From JACRAV01 sp964571235 (lineage in GTDB: Bacteria > Zixibacteria > MSB-5A5 > GN15 > FEB-12), in the NCBI GenBank assembly GCA_964571235.1, contig CAZNAI010000008.1:1-15394 (forward strand): a DNA stretch of 15,394 nt, in the 5' to 3' direction. The notes under the pieces were generated by a model that searched no databases, was not told the DNA's origin, and saw only the letters and a program-made list of their open reading frames with translations. A program made the position numbers and the translations under genes. Shown here one piece after another: positions 1 through 7,000 of this stretch (position 1 is its first letter; each line of letters begins with the position of its first letter).

Positions 1-409
1 TGAAATGTTCCGTAAGCTCCTTGACCAGGCACAAGCTGGCGACAACGTTGGCCTGCTCCTTCGTGGTATTGATAAAGAACAACTCGAACGCGGGATGGTG
101 TTGGCCAAGCCTGGTAGTGTGAAGCCGCACAAGAAATTCAAGGCTGAGGTGTACATCCTGGCTAAGGAAGAGGGTGGCCGTCATACGCCGTTCTTTAATG
201 GATATCGTCCGCAGTTTTACTTCCGCACGACGGACGTGACCGGTGTGGCGAGTTTGCCTGCCGGCGTTGAAATGGTGATGCCTGGTGATAACGTAGCGAT
301 CTCGGTGGAACTGATTACGCCGATCGCGATGGAGAAAGAACTGCGCTTTGCGATCCGCGAGGGCGGCCGCACCGTGGGCGCCGGCGTCATCTCCGAGATT
401 TTGGAATAG
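1..409 (+). CDS. tuf: Elongation factor Tu, C-terminal part (5' end outside window)
   Basis: EF-Tu carries aminoacyl-tRNA to the ribosomal A site as a GTP-bound ternary complex in the cytoplasm. The open frame runs in from the left edge (first full codon GAA at position 2) and gives about 135 residues, roughly the last third of a protein usually near 395-400 aa. The domain II end is recognisable (GDNVGLLLRG), followed by domain III with the family signatures HTPFFNGYRPQFYFRTTDVTG, PGDNV and the ending GGRTVGAGVISEILE. The GTPase domain lies outside the window. The stop is TAG at 407-409 and rpmG follows after 31 bases with no terminator, so read-through into the cluster is likely. A second tuf begins at 15254. 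The codons lean to GTG and ACG, unlike the polymerase genes. The identity is certain; the missing 5' part cannot be judged. Confidence 0.97.
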   Translation, partial: EMFRKLLDQAQAGDNVGLLLRGIDKEQLERGMVLAKPGSVKPHKKFKAEVYILAKEEGGRHTPFFNGYRPQFYFRTTDVTGVASLPAGVEMVMPGDNVAISVELITPIAMEKELRFAIREGGRTVGAGVISEILE

Positions 410-440
410 AACATTGTAACCTTGTTGTTGTGAGATAGCT

Positions 441-593
441 GTGCCAAGAGAAAGAATTACGCTGGCCTGCGGCGATTGCAAACGCCGCAATTACGATACG
501 ATGAAGAATAAACGGTTGCATCCGGACCGGGTCGAATTCAAAAAGTTCTGCCCGTTCTGCAACAAGCACACCGCCCACAAGGAAACGAGGTAG
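441..593 (+). CDS. rpmG: 50S ribosomal protein L33
   Basis: This small 50S subunit protein (50 aa) is bound near the E site. It reads MPRERITLACGDCKRRNY and ends CPFCNKHTAHKETR. Four cysteines in two CxxC pairs (residues 10, 13, 37 and 40) form a zinc ribbon, so this is the zinc-binding form of L33, not the cysteine-free form that some genomes carry as a second copy. The length is normal for the family. The start is GTG at 441, chosen because the protein then begins with the expected short basic N-terminus; the Shine-Dalgarno sequence is weak (GAGAT near 432-436). The gene lies between tuf and tRNA-Trp, the usual place upstream of secE. The identity is firm and the start is very likely. Confidence 0.95.
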   Translation: MPRERITLACGDCKRRNYDTMKNKRLHPDRVEFKKFCPFCNKHTAHKETR

Positions 594-607
594 GATTCAA
601 ACGACAG

Positions 608-683
608 AGGCCAGTAGCTCCAATGGTAGAGCGCCGGTCTCCAAAACCGGATGCTGGGGGTTCAAGTCCCTCCTGGCCTGCCA
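608..683 (+). tRNA. trnW: tRNA-Trp (anticodon CCA)
   Basis: A complete 76-base cloverleaf can be drawn. The acceptor stem AGGCCAG (608-614) pairs with CTGGCCT (673-679). The D stem is GCTC/GAGC (617-620 with 629-632). The anticodon stem is CCGGT/ACCGG (634-638 with 646-650) around the loop CTCCAAA, with anticodon CCA at 641-643. The T stem is GGGGG/CCCTC (656-660 with 668-672) with one G-T pair and the loop TTCAAGT. The discriminator base is G680 and the CCA end (681-683) is encoded. The CCA anticodon reads UGG, hence tryptophan. It sits 14 bases after rpmG and 40 bases before secE with no promoter or terminator visible, so it is probably cut out of the polycistronic transcript. Confidence 0.98.
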
Positions 684-723
684 AATTGGATAGAGTCTTT
701 TAGTTGAGGAAGCGGAAACGATC

Positions 724-921
724 GTGGAAAAGATCAAACAATATCTGAAAGATACGCTCGGCGAGTTGCAAAAAATGTCCTGGCCGAGTAAGGACGAACT
801 GATCGGGTCGACCATTGTCACCGTCGTCGTGTCGGTTATCATCTCGATCTTCATCGGTATCGTTGACCGGGTTCTGGTCTTTGCCATGCAAGCGATTTTC
901 GGCACGGGAGTTAACGGTTGA
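724..921 (+). CDS. secE: Preprotein translocase subunit SecE
   Basis: SecE is an essential small membrane subunit of the SecYEG protein-export channel and clamps the two halves of SecY. The product is 65 aa, the short single-helix form found in most bacteria, not the three-helix E. coli form. An amphipathic cytoplasmic segment (residues 1-27) carries the family motif ELQKMSWPSKDEL. One membrane helix follows at about residues 30-52 (STIVTVVVSVIISIFIGIV). The start is GTG at 724, with GAGGAAG at 706-712 as a rather distant ribosome site. The stop TGA (919-921) shares its last A with the ATG of nusG, so the two genes are probably translationally coupled. The secE-nusG pairing is conserved across bacteria. 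Confidence 0.95.
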   Translation: MEKIKQYLKDTLGELQKMSWPSKDELIGSTIVTVVVSVIISIFIGIVDRVLVFAMQAIFGTGVNG

Positions 922-1463
922 TGACACTCCGCTGGTACGTTGCTCATACCTATTCAGGTCACGAACAGAAGGCCAAGACGTATCTTGAGTCGGCGGTCAT
1001 TAACGCCGGTCTGCAAGAACGCTTCGGCAAGATTCTGATCCCGACCGAGCAGGTCACCGAAATGCGGCAGGGTAAACGCGCCACTTCCACAAAGAAGTTT
1101 CTTCCGAGTTACATCCTTATAGAAATGGACTTGGATAAAGTCACTCAAAACCTGGTCGTTTCGACACCCGGCATCACCAACTTTGTTGGCGCCGGCGGCA
1201 AGCCGCAACCGCTCAAAGAGGCCGAGGTGACCCGCATCGCCGGCCAGATCGACCGGAGCCGGACCGAAGAAGTTGCCGAGATTCCGTTCCAGGCGGGTGA
1301 TCCGGTAAAAGTAATCGATGGACCCTTCGCCGATTTTTCCGGCACGGTGTCGGAAGTCAACATGGAACGTCGCAAAATCAAAGTCATGGTCTCGATATTT
1401 GGCCGCCCCACTCCCGTGGAGCTGGACTTTTTGCAAGTCGAGTTGGTAAAGGCCAAAGCATAG
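921..1463 (+). CDS. nusG: Transcription termination/antitermination factor NusG
   Basis: NusG binds the RNA polymerase clamp, modulates pausing and Rho-dependent termination, and bridges polymerase to ribosomal protein S10. The product is 180 aa, the usual length. The N-terminal NGN domain (about residues 4-105) contains RWYVAHTYSGHEQKA and KKFLPSYILIEM. The C-terminal KOW domain (about 124-176) contains FQAGDPVKVIDGPFADFSG and IFGRPTPVELDFLQVE. I chose ATG at 921, which overlaps the secE stop by one base. An in-frame TTG at 918 directly before it would add one residue and cannot be excluded; GGGAG at 906-910 could serve either. No unusual domain insertion is present. Confidence 0.97.
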   Translation: MTLRWYVAHTYSGHEQKAKTYLESAVINAGLQERFGKILIPTEQVTEMRQGKRATSTKKFLPSYILIEMDLDKVTQNLVVSTPGITNFVGAGGKPQPLKEAEVTRIAGQIDRSRTEEVAEIPFQAGDPVKVIDGPFADFSGTVSEVNMERRKIKVMVSIFGRPTPVELDFLQVELVKAKA

Positions 1464-1500
1464 GCACGCGAAATTATTGTGAACTGGAGATAAAGTAGTC

Positions 1501-1926
1501 GTGGCAAAGAAAGTAGTCGGATTCGTTAAGTTGCAAATTCCCGCCGGACAGGCCAATCCTGCTCCGCCGGTCGGCCCGGCGCTCGGTCAGCGCGGCGTCA
1601 ATATTATGGAATTCTGCAAGGCCTTCAACGCCCGCACCCAAAGCGGACAGGGTATGCTGACCCCGGTGATTATCACCGTGTTTTCAGATAAATCGTTCAC
1701 CTTTGTCACCAAGACGCCGCCGGCCTCGACCCTTCTGGTCAAGGCCGCGAAAATCCCCAAGGGATCATCGGTGCCGAACAAGGACAAAGTCGGCAAAGTG
1801 ACGCTGGCTCAGGTGAAAGAAATCGCCCAGCTCAAAATGGATGATCTCAACGCCGCCTCGGTTGAAGCGGCGATAAAAATGGTCCAAGGTACCGCCCGTT
1901 CGATGGGCATTGAAGTAGTCGGATAA
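1501..1926 (+). CDS. rplK: 50S ribosomal protein L11
   Basis: L11 forms the base of the 50S stalk with 23S rRNA helices 43-44, the GTPase-associated centre that EF-G, EF-Tu and RelA contact. The product is 141 aa, the standard length. The N-terminal domain has the proline-rich stretch PAGQANPAPPVGPALGQRGV (residues 14-33), including the prolines at 22, 23 and 26 that form the thiostrepton pocket in the family. The C-terminal rRNA-binding domain (about 75-141) has KIPKGSSVPNKDKVG and GTARSMGIEV. The start is GTG at 1501, with GGAGA at 1486-1490. It is 37 bases after nusG and 60 before rplA, in the conserved nusG-L11-L1 order. I see no separate promoter in the gap. Confidence 0.98.
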   Translation: MAKKVVGFVKLQIPAGQANPAPPVGPALGQRGVNIMEFCKAFNARTQSGQGMLTPVIITVFSDKSFTFVTKTPPASTLLVKAAKIPKGSSVPNKDKVGKVTLAQVKEIAQLKMDDLNAASVEAAIKMVQGTARSMGIEVVG

Positions 1927-1986
1927 TAACTCATTCGTTTGCACCTGAACGGCGCTGGTCGCCGGAGTCGGGGAGAATAGGAGAGC

Positions 1987-2685
1987 ATGAAACATTCCAA
2001 AAAGCAATTGGCCTTTCGCGCCAAAGTCGACCGTCAAAAACGGTACGGCGTGGCTGAAGCGGTCAAGGTTCTCAAGGAAGGGCACTACGCCAAGTTCGAC
2101 GAGTCAATCGAAGTCAGCATGCGGCTGGGTGTTGATCCCAAGCATGCCGATCAGATGGTTCGCGGCACGGTAGCGCTTCCGCACGGAACCGGTAAAGCAG
2201 TTCGCGTGGCGGTCTTCGCCGCCGGTGAGAAAGCGGCCGAGGCGACTGCCGCCGGCGCCGACTTTGTCGGAGCCGAAGATCTGGCTGAAAAAGTCAAAGG
2301 CGGATGGACCGATTTCGATGTCGCCGTCGCCACTCCGGATATGATGCGTTTGCTCGGTCAACTCGGTAAGGTGCTCGGACCGCGCGGTCTGATGCCGAAT
2401 CCGAAAACCGGCACCGTGACGATGGATTTAAGCAAGACCGTCAAGGAACTCAAAGGCGGTCGTATTGAGTTTCGCGTCGACCGTCAGGCCAATATTGCCG
2501 CCGCGGTCGGTAAGATTTCTTTCGACGAAGACAAGATCGCTGAGAATGTCAAAACGTTTGTCGATGCCGTCCTGCGCGCCAAGCCCGCTTCGGCTAAAGG
2601 CGCTTACATGTTGTCGGCGACTCTCAGTTCAACAATGAGCCCGGGACTCAGACTCGATCAAGCCGAGTTTGAAACCAAGAAGTAA
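1987..2685 (+). CDS. rplA: 50S ribosomal protein L1
   Basis: L1 forms the mobile L1 stalk that helps move deacylated tRNA out of the E site. In many bacteria it also represses its own L11-L1 mRNA. The product is 232 aa, typical of the family. Recognisable blocks are MRLGVDPKHADQMVRGTVAL (45-64), PHGTGKAVRVAVFA (65-78) and the very conserved LGQLGKVLGPRGLMPNPKTG (123-142). The ATG at 1987 has a good AGGAGAG ribosome site immediately upstream. The 60-base gap after rplK contains a small hairpin (CGGCG/CGCCG, 1950-1964), but I cannot recognise a defined L1-binding site there. The downstream gap to rplJ is only 18 bases. Confidence 0.98.
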   Translation: MKHSKKQLAFRAKVDRQKRYGVAEAVKVLKEGHYAKFDESIEVSMRLGVDPKHADQMVRGTVALPHGTGKAVRVAVFAAGEKAAEATAAGADFVGAEDLAEKVKGGWTDFDVAVATPDMMRLLGQLGKVLGPRGLMPNPKTGTVTMDLSKTVKELKGGRIEFRVDRQANIAAAVGKISFDEDKIAENVKTFVDAVLRAKPASAKGAYMLSATLSSTMSPGLRLDQAEFETKK

Positions 2686-2703
2686 TCGCCAGGAGCGTTT
2701 GAT

Positions 2704-3228
2704 ATGGCAAAAGCAGAAAAAGTTCAGTCGGTAGCCGACATCAAAGATCTCTTCTCGCGCTCCGAGGCGTTTTTCGTGACCGATTATCAGGGACTCAATG
2801 TCGCTGACATTACGGTCCTGCGGAAAAACCTGCGTCAGAAGAATGTCACATACTTAGTTGCGAAAAATACTCTGTTCAAGATCGGCGCCGAACAGGCCGG
2901 AGTGAAAGGGATCGACAAGTTTCTTGCCGGCCCGACCGCTGTCGCGTTCGCTCACGAAGATGCCCCCGCCGCGGCCAAAGTGCTGTTCGACTCTTTTAAA
3001 GAGAAGCAGTTGCCTCGCGTAAAGGCGTTCGTTGTCGCCGATCAGGCCCACTCTGCGGAAAGCCTCGAGGCCTTCGCCTCACTGCCGAGCAAGGAAGTTC
3101 TCCTGGGACAGCTGGCCGCGTTGGTGAAGCAGCCGATGCAGGAACTGGCTAACACCATGAACGGCTTCTTCCAGCCGTTGGTTGGTGTGATCGATGCACT
3201 GGCGGAAAAGAAGAAAGACGCCGCCTAG
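2704..3228 (+). CDS. rplJ: 50S ribosomal protein L10
   Basis: L10 anchors the L7/L12 dimers to the 50S stalk base through its long C-terminal helix. The product is 174 aa. Family features are the N-terminal rRNA-binding domain with FFVTDYQGLNVADITVLRKN and VAKNTLFKIGAEQAG, then FLAGPTAVAF. After the conserved LPSKEVLLGQLAAL block, the C-terminal tail continues through QELANTMNGFFQPLVGVIDAL. The segment from that LP onward is 48 residues, against 37 in E. coli L10. An extra helical repeat of this size is associated with binding three rather than two L12 dimers (inference). The start ATG follows AGGAG (2691-2695). Only 18 bases separate it from rplA, so the usual L10-binding leader cannot fit upstream within the gap. 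Confidence 0.97.
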   Translation: MAKAEKVQSVADIKDLFSRSEAFFVTDYQGLNVADITVLRKNLRQKNVTYLVAKNTLFKIGAEQAGVKGIDKFLAGPTAVAFAHEDAPAAAKVLFDSFKEKQLPRVKAFVVADQAHSAESLEAFASLPSKEVLLGQLAALVKQPMQELANTMNGFFQPLVGVIDALAEKKKDAA

Positions 3229-3378
3229 AGCGGTTTGAAGGAATACCCGGTTATCGGCAAGACCGCTCGCCCCAGCTTCTAAACGGCTCGGTTTCCCCGC
3301 TCCGTTTGGGCGCGAACGCTCTCCGGTGATCGTGCGAAATAGAAAAAAAGAGAACCATTTTCAGGTGAGGTTAGTAAC
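3229..3378 (+). promoter_or_regulatory. Structured rplJ-rplL spacer, possible stalk-protein control element
   Basis: This 150-base gap is unusually long for rplJ-rplL and holds two adjacent hairpins. The first has GAGCGGT (3228-3234) pairing with ACCGCTC (3262-3268), enclosing a small CCG/CGG hairpin (3247-3257). The second starts at the very next base. GCCC (3269-3272) pairs with GGGC (3308-3311), an 8-base bulge CAGCTTCT follows on the 5' side, then AAACGG (3281-3286) pairs with CCGTTT (3302-3307). The inner loop can form CGG/CCG (3289-3299). Neither hairpin has a following T run, so neither is a terminator. The L7/L12 ribosome site AGGTGAGG (3363-3370) lies downstream and unpaired. I found no convincing promoter. 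The function is not known; control or RNA processing that boosts L12 over L10 is a guess. Confidence 0.4.
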
Positions 3379-3759
3379 GTGTCAGCAATCAACGAAATAG
3401 TCGACAAAATCGCCGAACTCAACGCCATGCAACTCTCCGAGTTGTCCAAAGCGATTCAGGATAAGTTCGGTGTCAGCGCCGCCGCTCCGATGGCGATGAT
3501 GGCTATGCCGGGCGCCGCCGCCGGTGGAGCCGCCAAGGCCGAAGAGCAGACCGAATTCTCCGTCGTCATCACCAATGCCGGCGAAAAGAAAATTCAGGTC
3601 ATTAAAGTCGTTCGCGAGCTGACCAGCCTTGGGCTGAAGGAAGCCAAGGATCTGGTCGAAGCTGTGCCCGCCAAGGTCAAAGAAGGCGTCTCCAAGGAAG
3701 AAGCCGCCACGGCCAAGGCCAAGCTCGAAGAGAACGGCGCGACTGTCGAAATCAAGTAG
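3379..3759 (+). CDS. rplL: 50S ribosomal protein L7/L12
   Basis: This is the multicopy stalk protein that recruits and activates translational GTPases. The product is 126 aa, as expected. The N-terminal dimerisation domain (about residues 1-32) is followed by a flexible hinge (about 33-55) rich in Ala, Gly and Met (PMAMMAMPGAAAGGAAKAEE). The C-terminal factor-binding domain begins at EFSVVITNAGEKKIQVIKVV and includes TSLGLKEAKDLVEAVP. Four methionines in the hinge (residues 38, 40, 41 and 43) are uncommon compared with the usual Ala/Pro/Val hinge. The start is GTG at 3379, with AGGTGAGG at 3363-3370 in good position. It sits between two structured spacers, which may let its mRNA be made or stabilised separately from rplJ and rpoB. 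Confidence 0.98.
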   Translation: MSAINEIVDKIAELNAMQLSELSKAIQDKFGVSAAAPMAMMAMPGAAAGGAAKAEEQTEFSVVITNAGEKKIQVIKVVRELTSLGLKEAKDLVEAVPAKVKEGVSKEEAATAKAKLEENGATVEIK

Positions 3760-3771
3760 TCCCGCGCTATA

Positions 3772-3815
3772 GACTTGCCGCCGGGAACCACAAGGGTCCC
3801 GGCTGGTTACAAGTC
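3772..3815 (+). other. Strong hairpin just after rplL
   Basis: A long RNA hairpin begins 12 bases after the rplL stop. The outer stem GACTTG (3772-3777) pairs with CAAGTC (3810-3815). The inner stem GCCGGGA (3780-3786) pairs with TCCCGGC (3797-3803) and extends past an A-G mismatch by two C-G pairs to the loop ACAA (3790-3793). The nearest T run (3836-3840) begins 21 bases after the stem, too far for a classical intrinsic terminator. In E. coli the rplL-rpoB gap carries an attenuator and an RNase III site that lower polymerase expression relative to L12. This hairpin occupies the equivalent place and may act as a processing or 3'-protecting element (inference). Confidence 0.5.
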
Positions 3816-3884
3816 CGGAAGGTAGAGGGAATCTGTTTTTCCCCTGTTTGTGTTCTTTGACCTGGTGAATTGACTGCATAAGCG

Positions 3885-3913
3885 GCTCCCCGATGCGAAA
3901 AAATGCCGGGAGC
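3885..3913 (+). other. Hairpin in the rplL-rpoB spacer
   Basis: GCTCCC (3885-3890) can pair with GGGAGC (3908-3913) across a 17-base loop containing a run of A. No T run follows, so it is not a terminator. It is the second of three hairpins in this 271-base spacer. The role is unknown and it could be chance, although the 6-bp stem is GC-rich. Confidence 0.3.
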
Positions 3914-3980
3914 GAAATGAAAGAAATGACAGGATCACCAACGGTAAACATGACTGTGTACGACGGAGTAAACTCTCGAA

Positions 3981-4016
3981 TGGGTTTTTCTGCCCAGACG
4001 GGTTTTGTCTGTTTTT
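3981..4016 (+). terminator. Weak attenuator-like hairpin pair before rpoB
   Basis: CAGAC (3995-3999) pairs with GTCTG (4007-4011) and is followed at once by TTTTT (4012-4016), the layout of a short intrinsic terminator. A competing upstream hairpin, TGGG (3981-3984) with CCCA (3993-3996), uses two of the same bases, so only one can form fully. The stem has only 5 bp, so any termination would be partial. The T run is directly followed by the rpoB ribosome site. It may be a rheostat setting polymerase output; chance is not excluded. Confidence 0.35.
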
Positions 4017-4023
4017 AGGAGGG
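4017..4023 (+). promoter_or_regulatory. Ribosome binding site of rpoB
   Basis: AGGAGGG is a near-perfect Shine-Dalgarno sequence 7 bases before the TTG at 4031. It decides that this TTG is the rpoB start, since no in-frame ATG or GTG lies nearby at the expected N-terminus. Confidence 0.85.
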
Positions 4024-4030
4024 TACGACT

Positions 4031-7000
4031 TTGGCAAGTTCCGGTACAATCACCAGGAAAACGTATGCGTCGATTCCCGACGCCGCGGCAATGCCCAATT
4101 TCCTGGAGGTCCAGCTTAAATCATATGAAGAGTTCCTGCAGGCAAATGTCTCCCCGACCAAACGGGCCAAGCAGGGACTTCAGGAAATCTTTCTGGACAT
4201 CTTCCCGGTAACCGACATCCACGAAAATTTCTCGCTTGAGTATGTCTACTTCTACCTCGGTCCGACGCGCTACTCCATTGAAGAGTGCCGCGAACGGAAC
4301 ATGACTTACGCCGCCCCCCTCAAAGTCACCATGCGCCTCATCTCGCGACAGGGCGAGGGAGATCAGAAGACCGTCAAAGACGTCATGGAACAAGATGTCT
4401 ATCTGGGCGAACTTCCGCTTATTACCGAGTGGGGAACGTTTATCGTCAACGGCGCGGAGCGGGTCATTGTCAGCCAGTTGCACCGCTCTCCCGGCGTCTT
4501 CTTCGATGAAGAAGTCCACCCCAACGGCAAGGTGCTGTATTCGGCCCGCGTGATTCCGTATCGCGGTAGCTGGGTCGAGTTCTCGCTTGATATCAATGAT
4601 ATCATGTGGGTTTATATCGATTCCAAGCGCAAGATGCCGATGACCACGCTCTTGCGTGCGATCGGTATCTCTACCGACGAAGAACTGGTTCAAAATTACT
4701 ACGAGACCACCAAACTCACTCTGGCCGGCAAGAAAGCCAAGGACTACGAGGGCTCGTTCCTTGCCGAGACTATTATTGATAAAGAAACCGGCGAGGTGCT
4801 GTACGCTGTTGGCGAGCCCCTCACCGAAAAAGTGGTCGGAAAGATCGAAGACGCCGGCTATCGCTCGATCAAAGTCATCGAGTCCTCGGAAAAGCGCGAG
4901 GCGTATGTCATCTTAAATACGCTGGCCAAAGACCCGACCAAGTCGCGTGAAGAAGCGCTCATCAAACTGTATTCGTTGATGCGTCCCGGTGAGCCGCCGA
5001 CAGTCGAAATGGCCGAATCGCTTCTGGAAAAGCTGTTCTTCAATAACAAGCGGTACGATCTTGGTGAAGTCGGCCGGTACATGATCAACCAGCGTTTGCA
5101 CCTTGATATTCCGCTGGACAAGACCGTTTTCGACCTGAAAGATTTCCTCGCGATTACCAAGTACTTGATTGGTCTTCGCAACGAACAGGGTTTCACCGAC
5201 GACATTGATCACCTGGGTAACCGTCGCGCCCGCACCGTTGGCGAACTACTATCCAATCTTTTCTCTGTTGGTCTGTCGCGCGTTGCTCGCACTATTCGTG
5301 AGCGATTGTCGCTGAAAGATCAGGAGAACGTCACACCCCAGCTTTTGGTCAACGCCCGTACTGTCTCGTCTGTGATCGAATCGTTTTTTGGTTCGTCTCA
5401 GTTGTCGCAGTTCATGGATCAGACCAATCCGCTGTCTGAATTGACTCACAAGCGCCGTCTTTCGGCCCTCGGTCCGGGTGGATTGACTCGTGAGCGCGCC
5501 GGATTCGAAGTCCGCGACGTTCACCACACCCACTATGGCCGCATGTGCCCGATTGAGACGCCTGAAGGTCCAAACATCGGTCTCATCACTTCGATGGCGA
5601 CCTTTGCGCGAATCAATAAATACGGATTCTTAGAGACCCCGTATCGCAAAGTGCTCAAGGGGAAAGTCACCGAAGATATTCATTTCCTGTCGGCTGACGA
5701 AGAAGACCGGTACTTTATCGCGCAGTCTCACGAAGAGTTGGATAAGCACGGAAAGTTTGTAAACGAATACATTATCGCCCGCCGTCGCTCGGACTATCCG
5801 CTCGTCGCCGCCGACGAAGTGCAGTTCATGGATGTTTCCCCACGGCAGATCGTCTCGGTCGCCGCGTCGCTGATTCCTTTTCTTGAACACGACGACGCCA
5901 ACCGTGCGCTCATGGGCTCGAACATGCAACGTCAGGCTGTTCCGCTCCTTCGTGCCGAGGCCCCCATCGTGGGAACCGGCATGGAAGGGAAAGTCGCGCT
6001 CGATGCTGGCGCCGTGGTTCGCGCCCGTCGTCCCGGCGAGGTGATTTACGCCGACGCCGACAAAGTCATTATCCGCCCGAGTGTGAAAGTACGCGCCGGT
6101 AGGCTCGGTTACTTTGAGGACGACGAATATCGGTTTACTAAATATCGCCGCTCCAACCAGGACACCTGTATTTCATACCACCCGGTGATCGCGGTCGGAC
6201 AGGACGTTAAAGAAGGCGATATCCTCGCCGACGGCCCCGCCGTTGATCGCGGTGAACTGGCGCTTGGCTCCAACTGCCTGGTCGCCTTTATGCCATGGCG
6301 CGGATACAACTTCGAAGACGCGATTATCCTCTCCGAGCACTTAGTGCACGAAGATATCTTCACGTCGATTCACATTGAAGAATTCGAACTACAAGTCCGT
6401 GATACCAAGCGCGGCTCTGAAGAAATCACGCGCGAGATTCCCAATGTCTCGGAAGAGGCACTGCTCAATCTCGACGAACAGGGTATTGTCCGGGTCGGCG
6501 CTGAAGTCGAAGCCGGAGACATTCTGGTTGGAAAAGTCACTCCCAAAGGGGAGACCGAGCTCTCGCCGGAAGAACGCCTCTTGCGAGCGATCTTCGGGGA
6601 GAAAGCCGGCGACGTCCGCGACGCCTCTTTGAAAGCGCCGCCCGGAATGAAGGGCATCATCATCAAGACCCGTGTATTCTCCCGTAAAGAGCGGACTGAA
6701 GCCGCTAAAAAGCAGGAGAAGATCGATATCGCCTCGGTGCGCAAGCTGTTTAACAAAAAGATCGCGTCGATTACGCAATTGCGCGCGGAACGGCTTGGCG
6801 AAATGCTCGAGGGTCAAACGTCTTGCCTTGTGCGCTCGGTCGTCGACAACTCCGTTGTCATTCGTACCGGCCACAAGTACAAACGCGACTTTTTCGAGAA
6901 CTTCGATATCGATAACGCGGTGGCCCCTGACGGCTGGTGTCAGGACGCGACCGTCAACAAGCACGTCGAAAGCGTGATTGCCGAAGCGGGCGAACTCCTG

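Noticed and set aside
3836..3840. T run after the large hairpin at 3772-3815 as an intrinsic terminator
   Set aside because: Twenty bases separate the stem from the T run, too far for Rho-independent termination.
3857..3882. TTGACC and TTGACT boxes in the rplL-rpoB spacer as a promoter for rpoB
   Set aside because: No acceptable -10 box occurs 16-18 bases downstream of either; the CATAAG nearby is only 14 bases from TTGACC.
5384..5464. Possible rifampicin resistance changes in rpoB
   Set aside because: The key residues (E. coli D516, H526, S531 equivalents) are wild type. The only difference seen in the core stretch that is more than conservative is T at the 518 position, which I do not treat as evidence of resistance.
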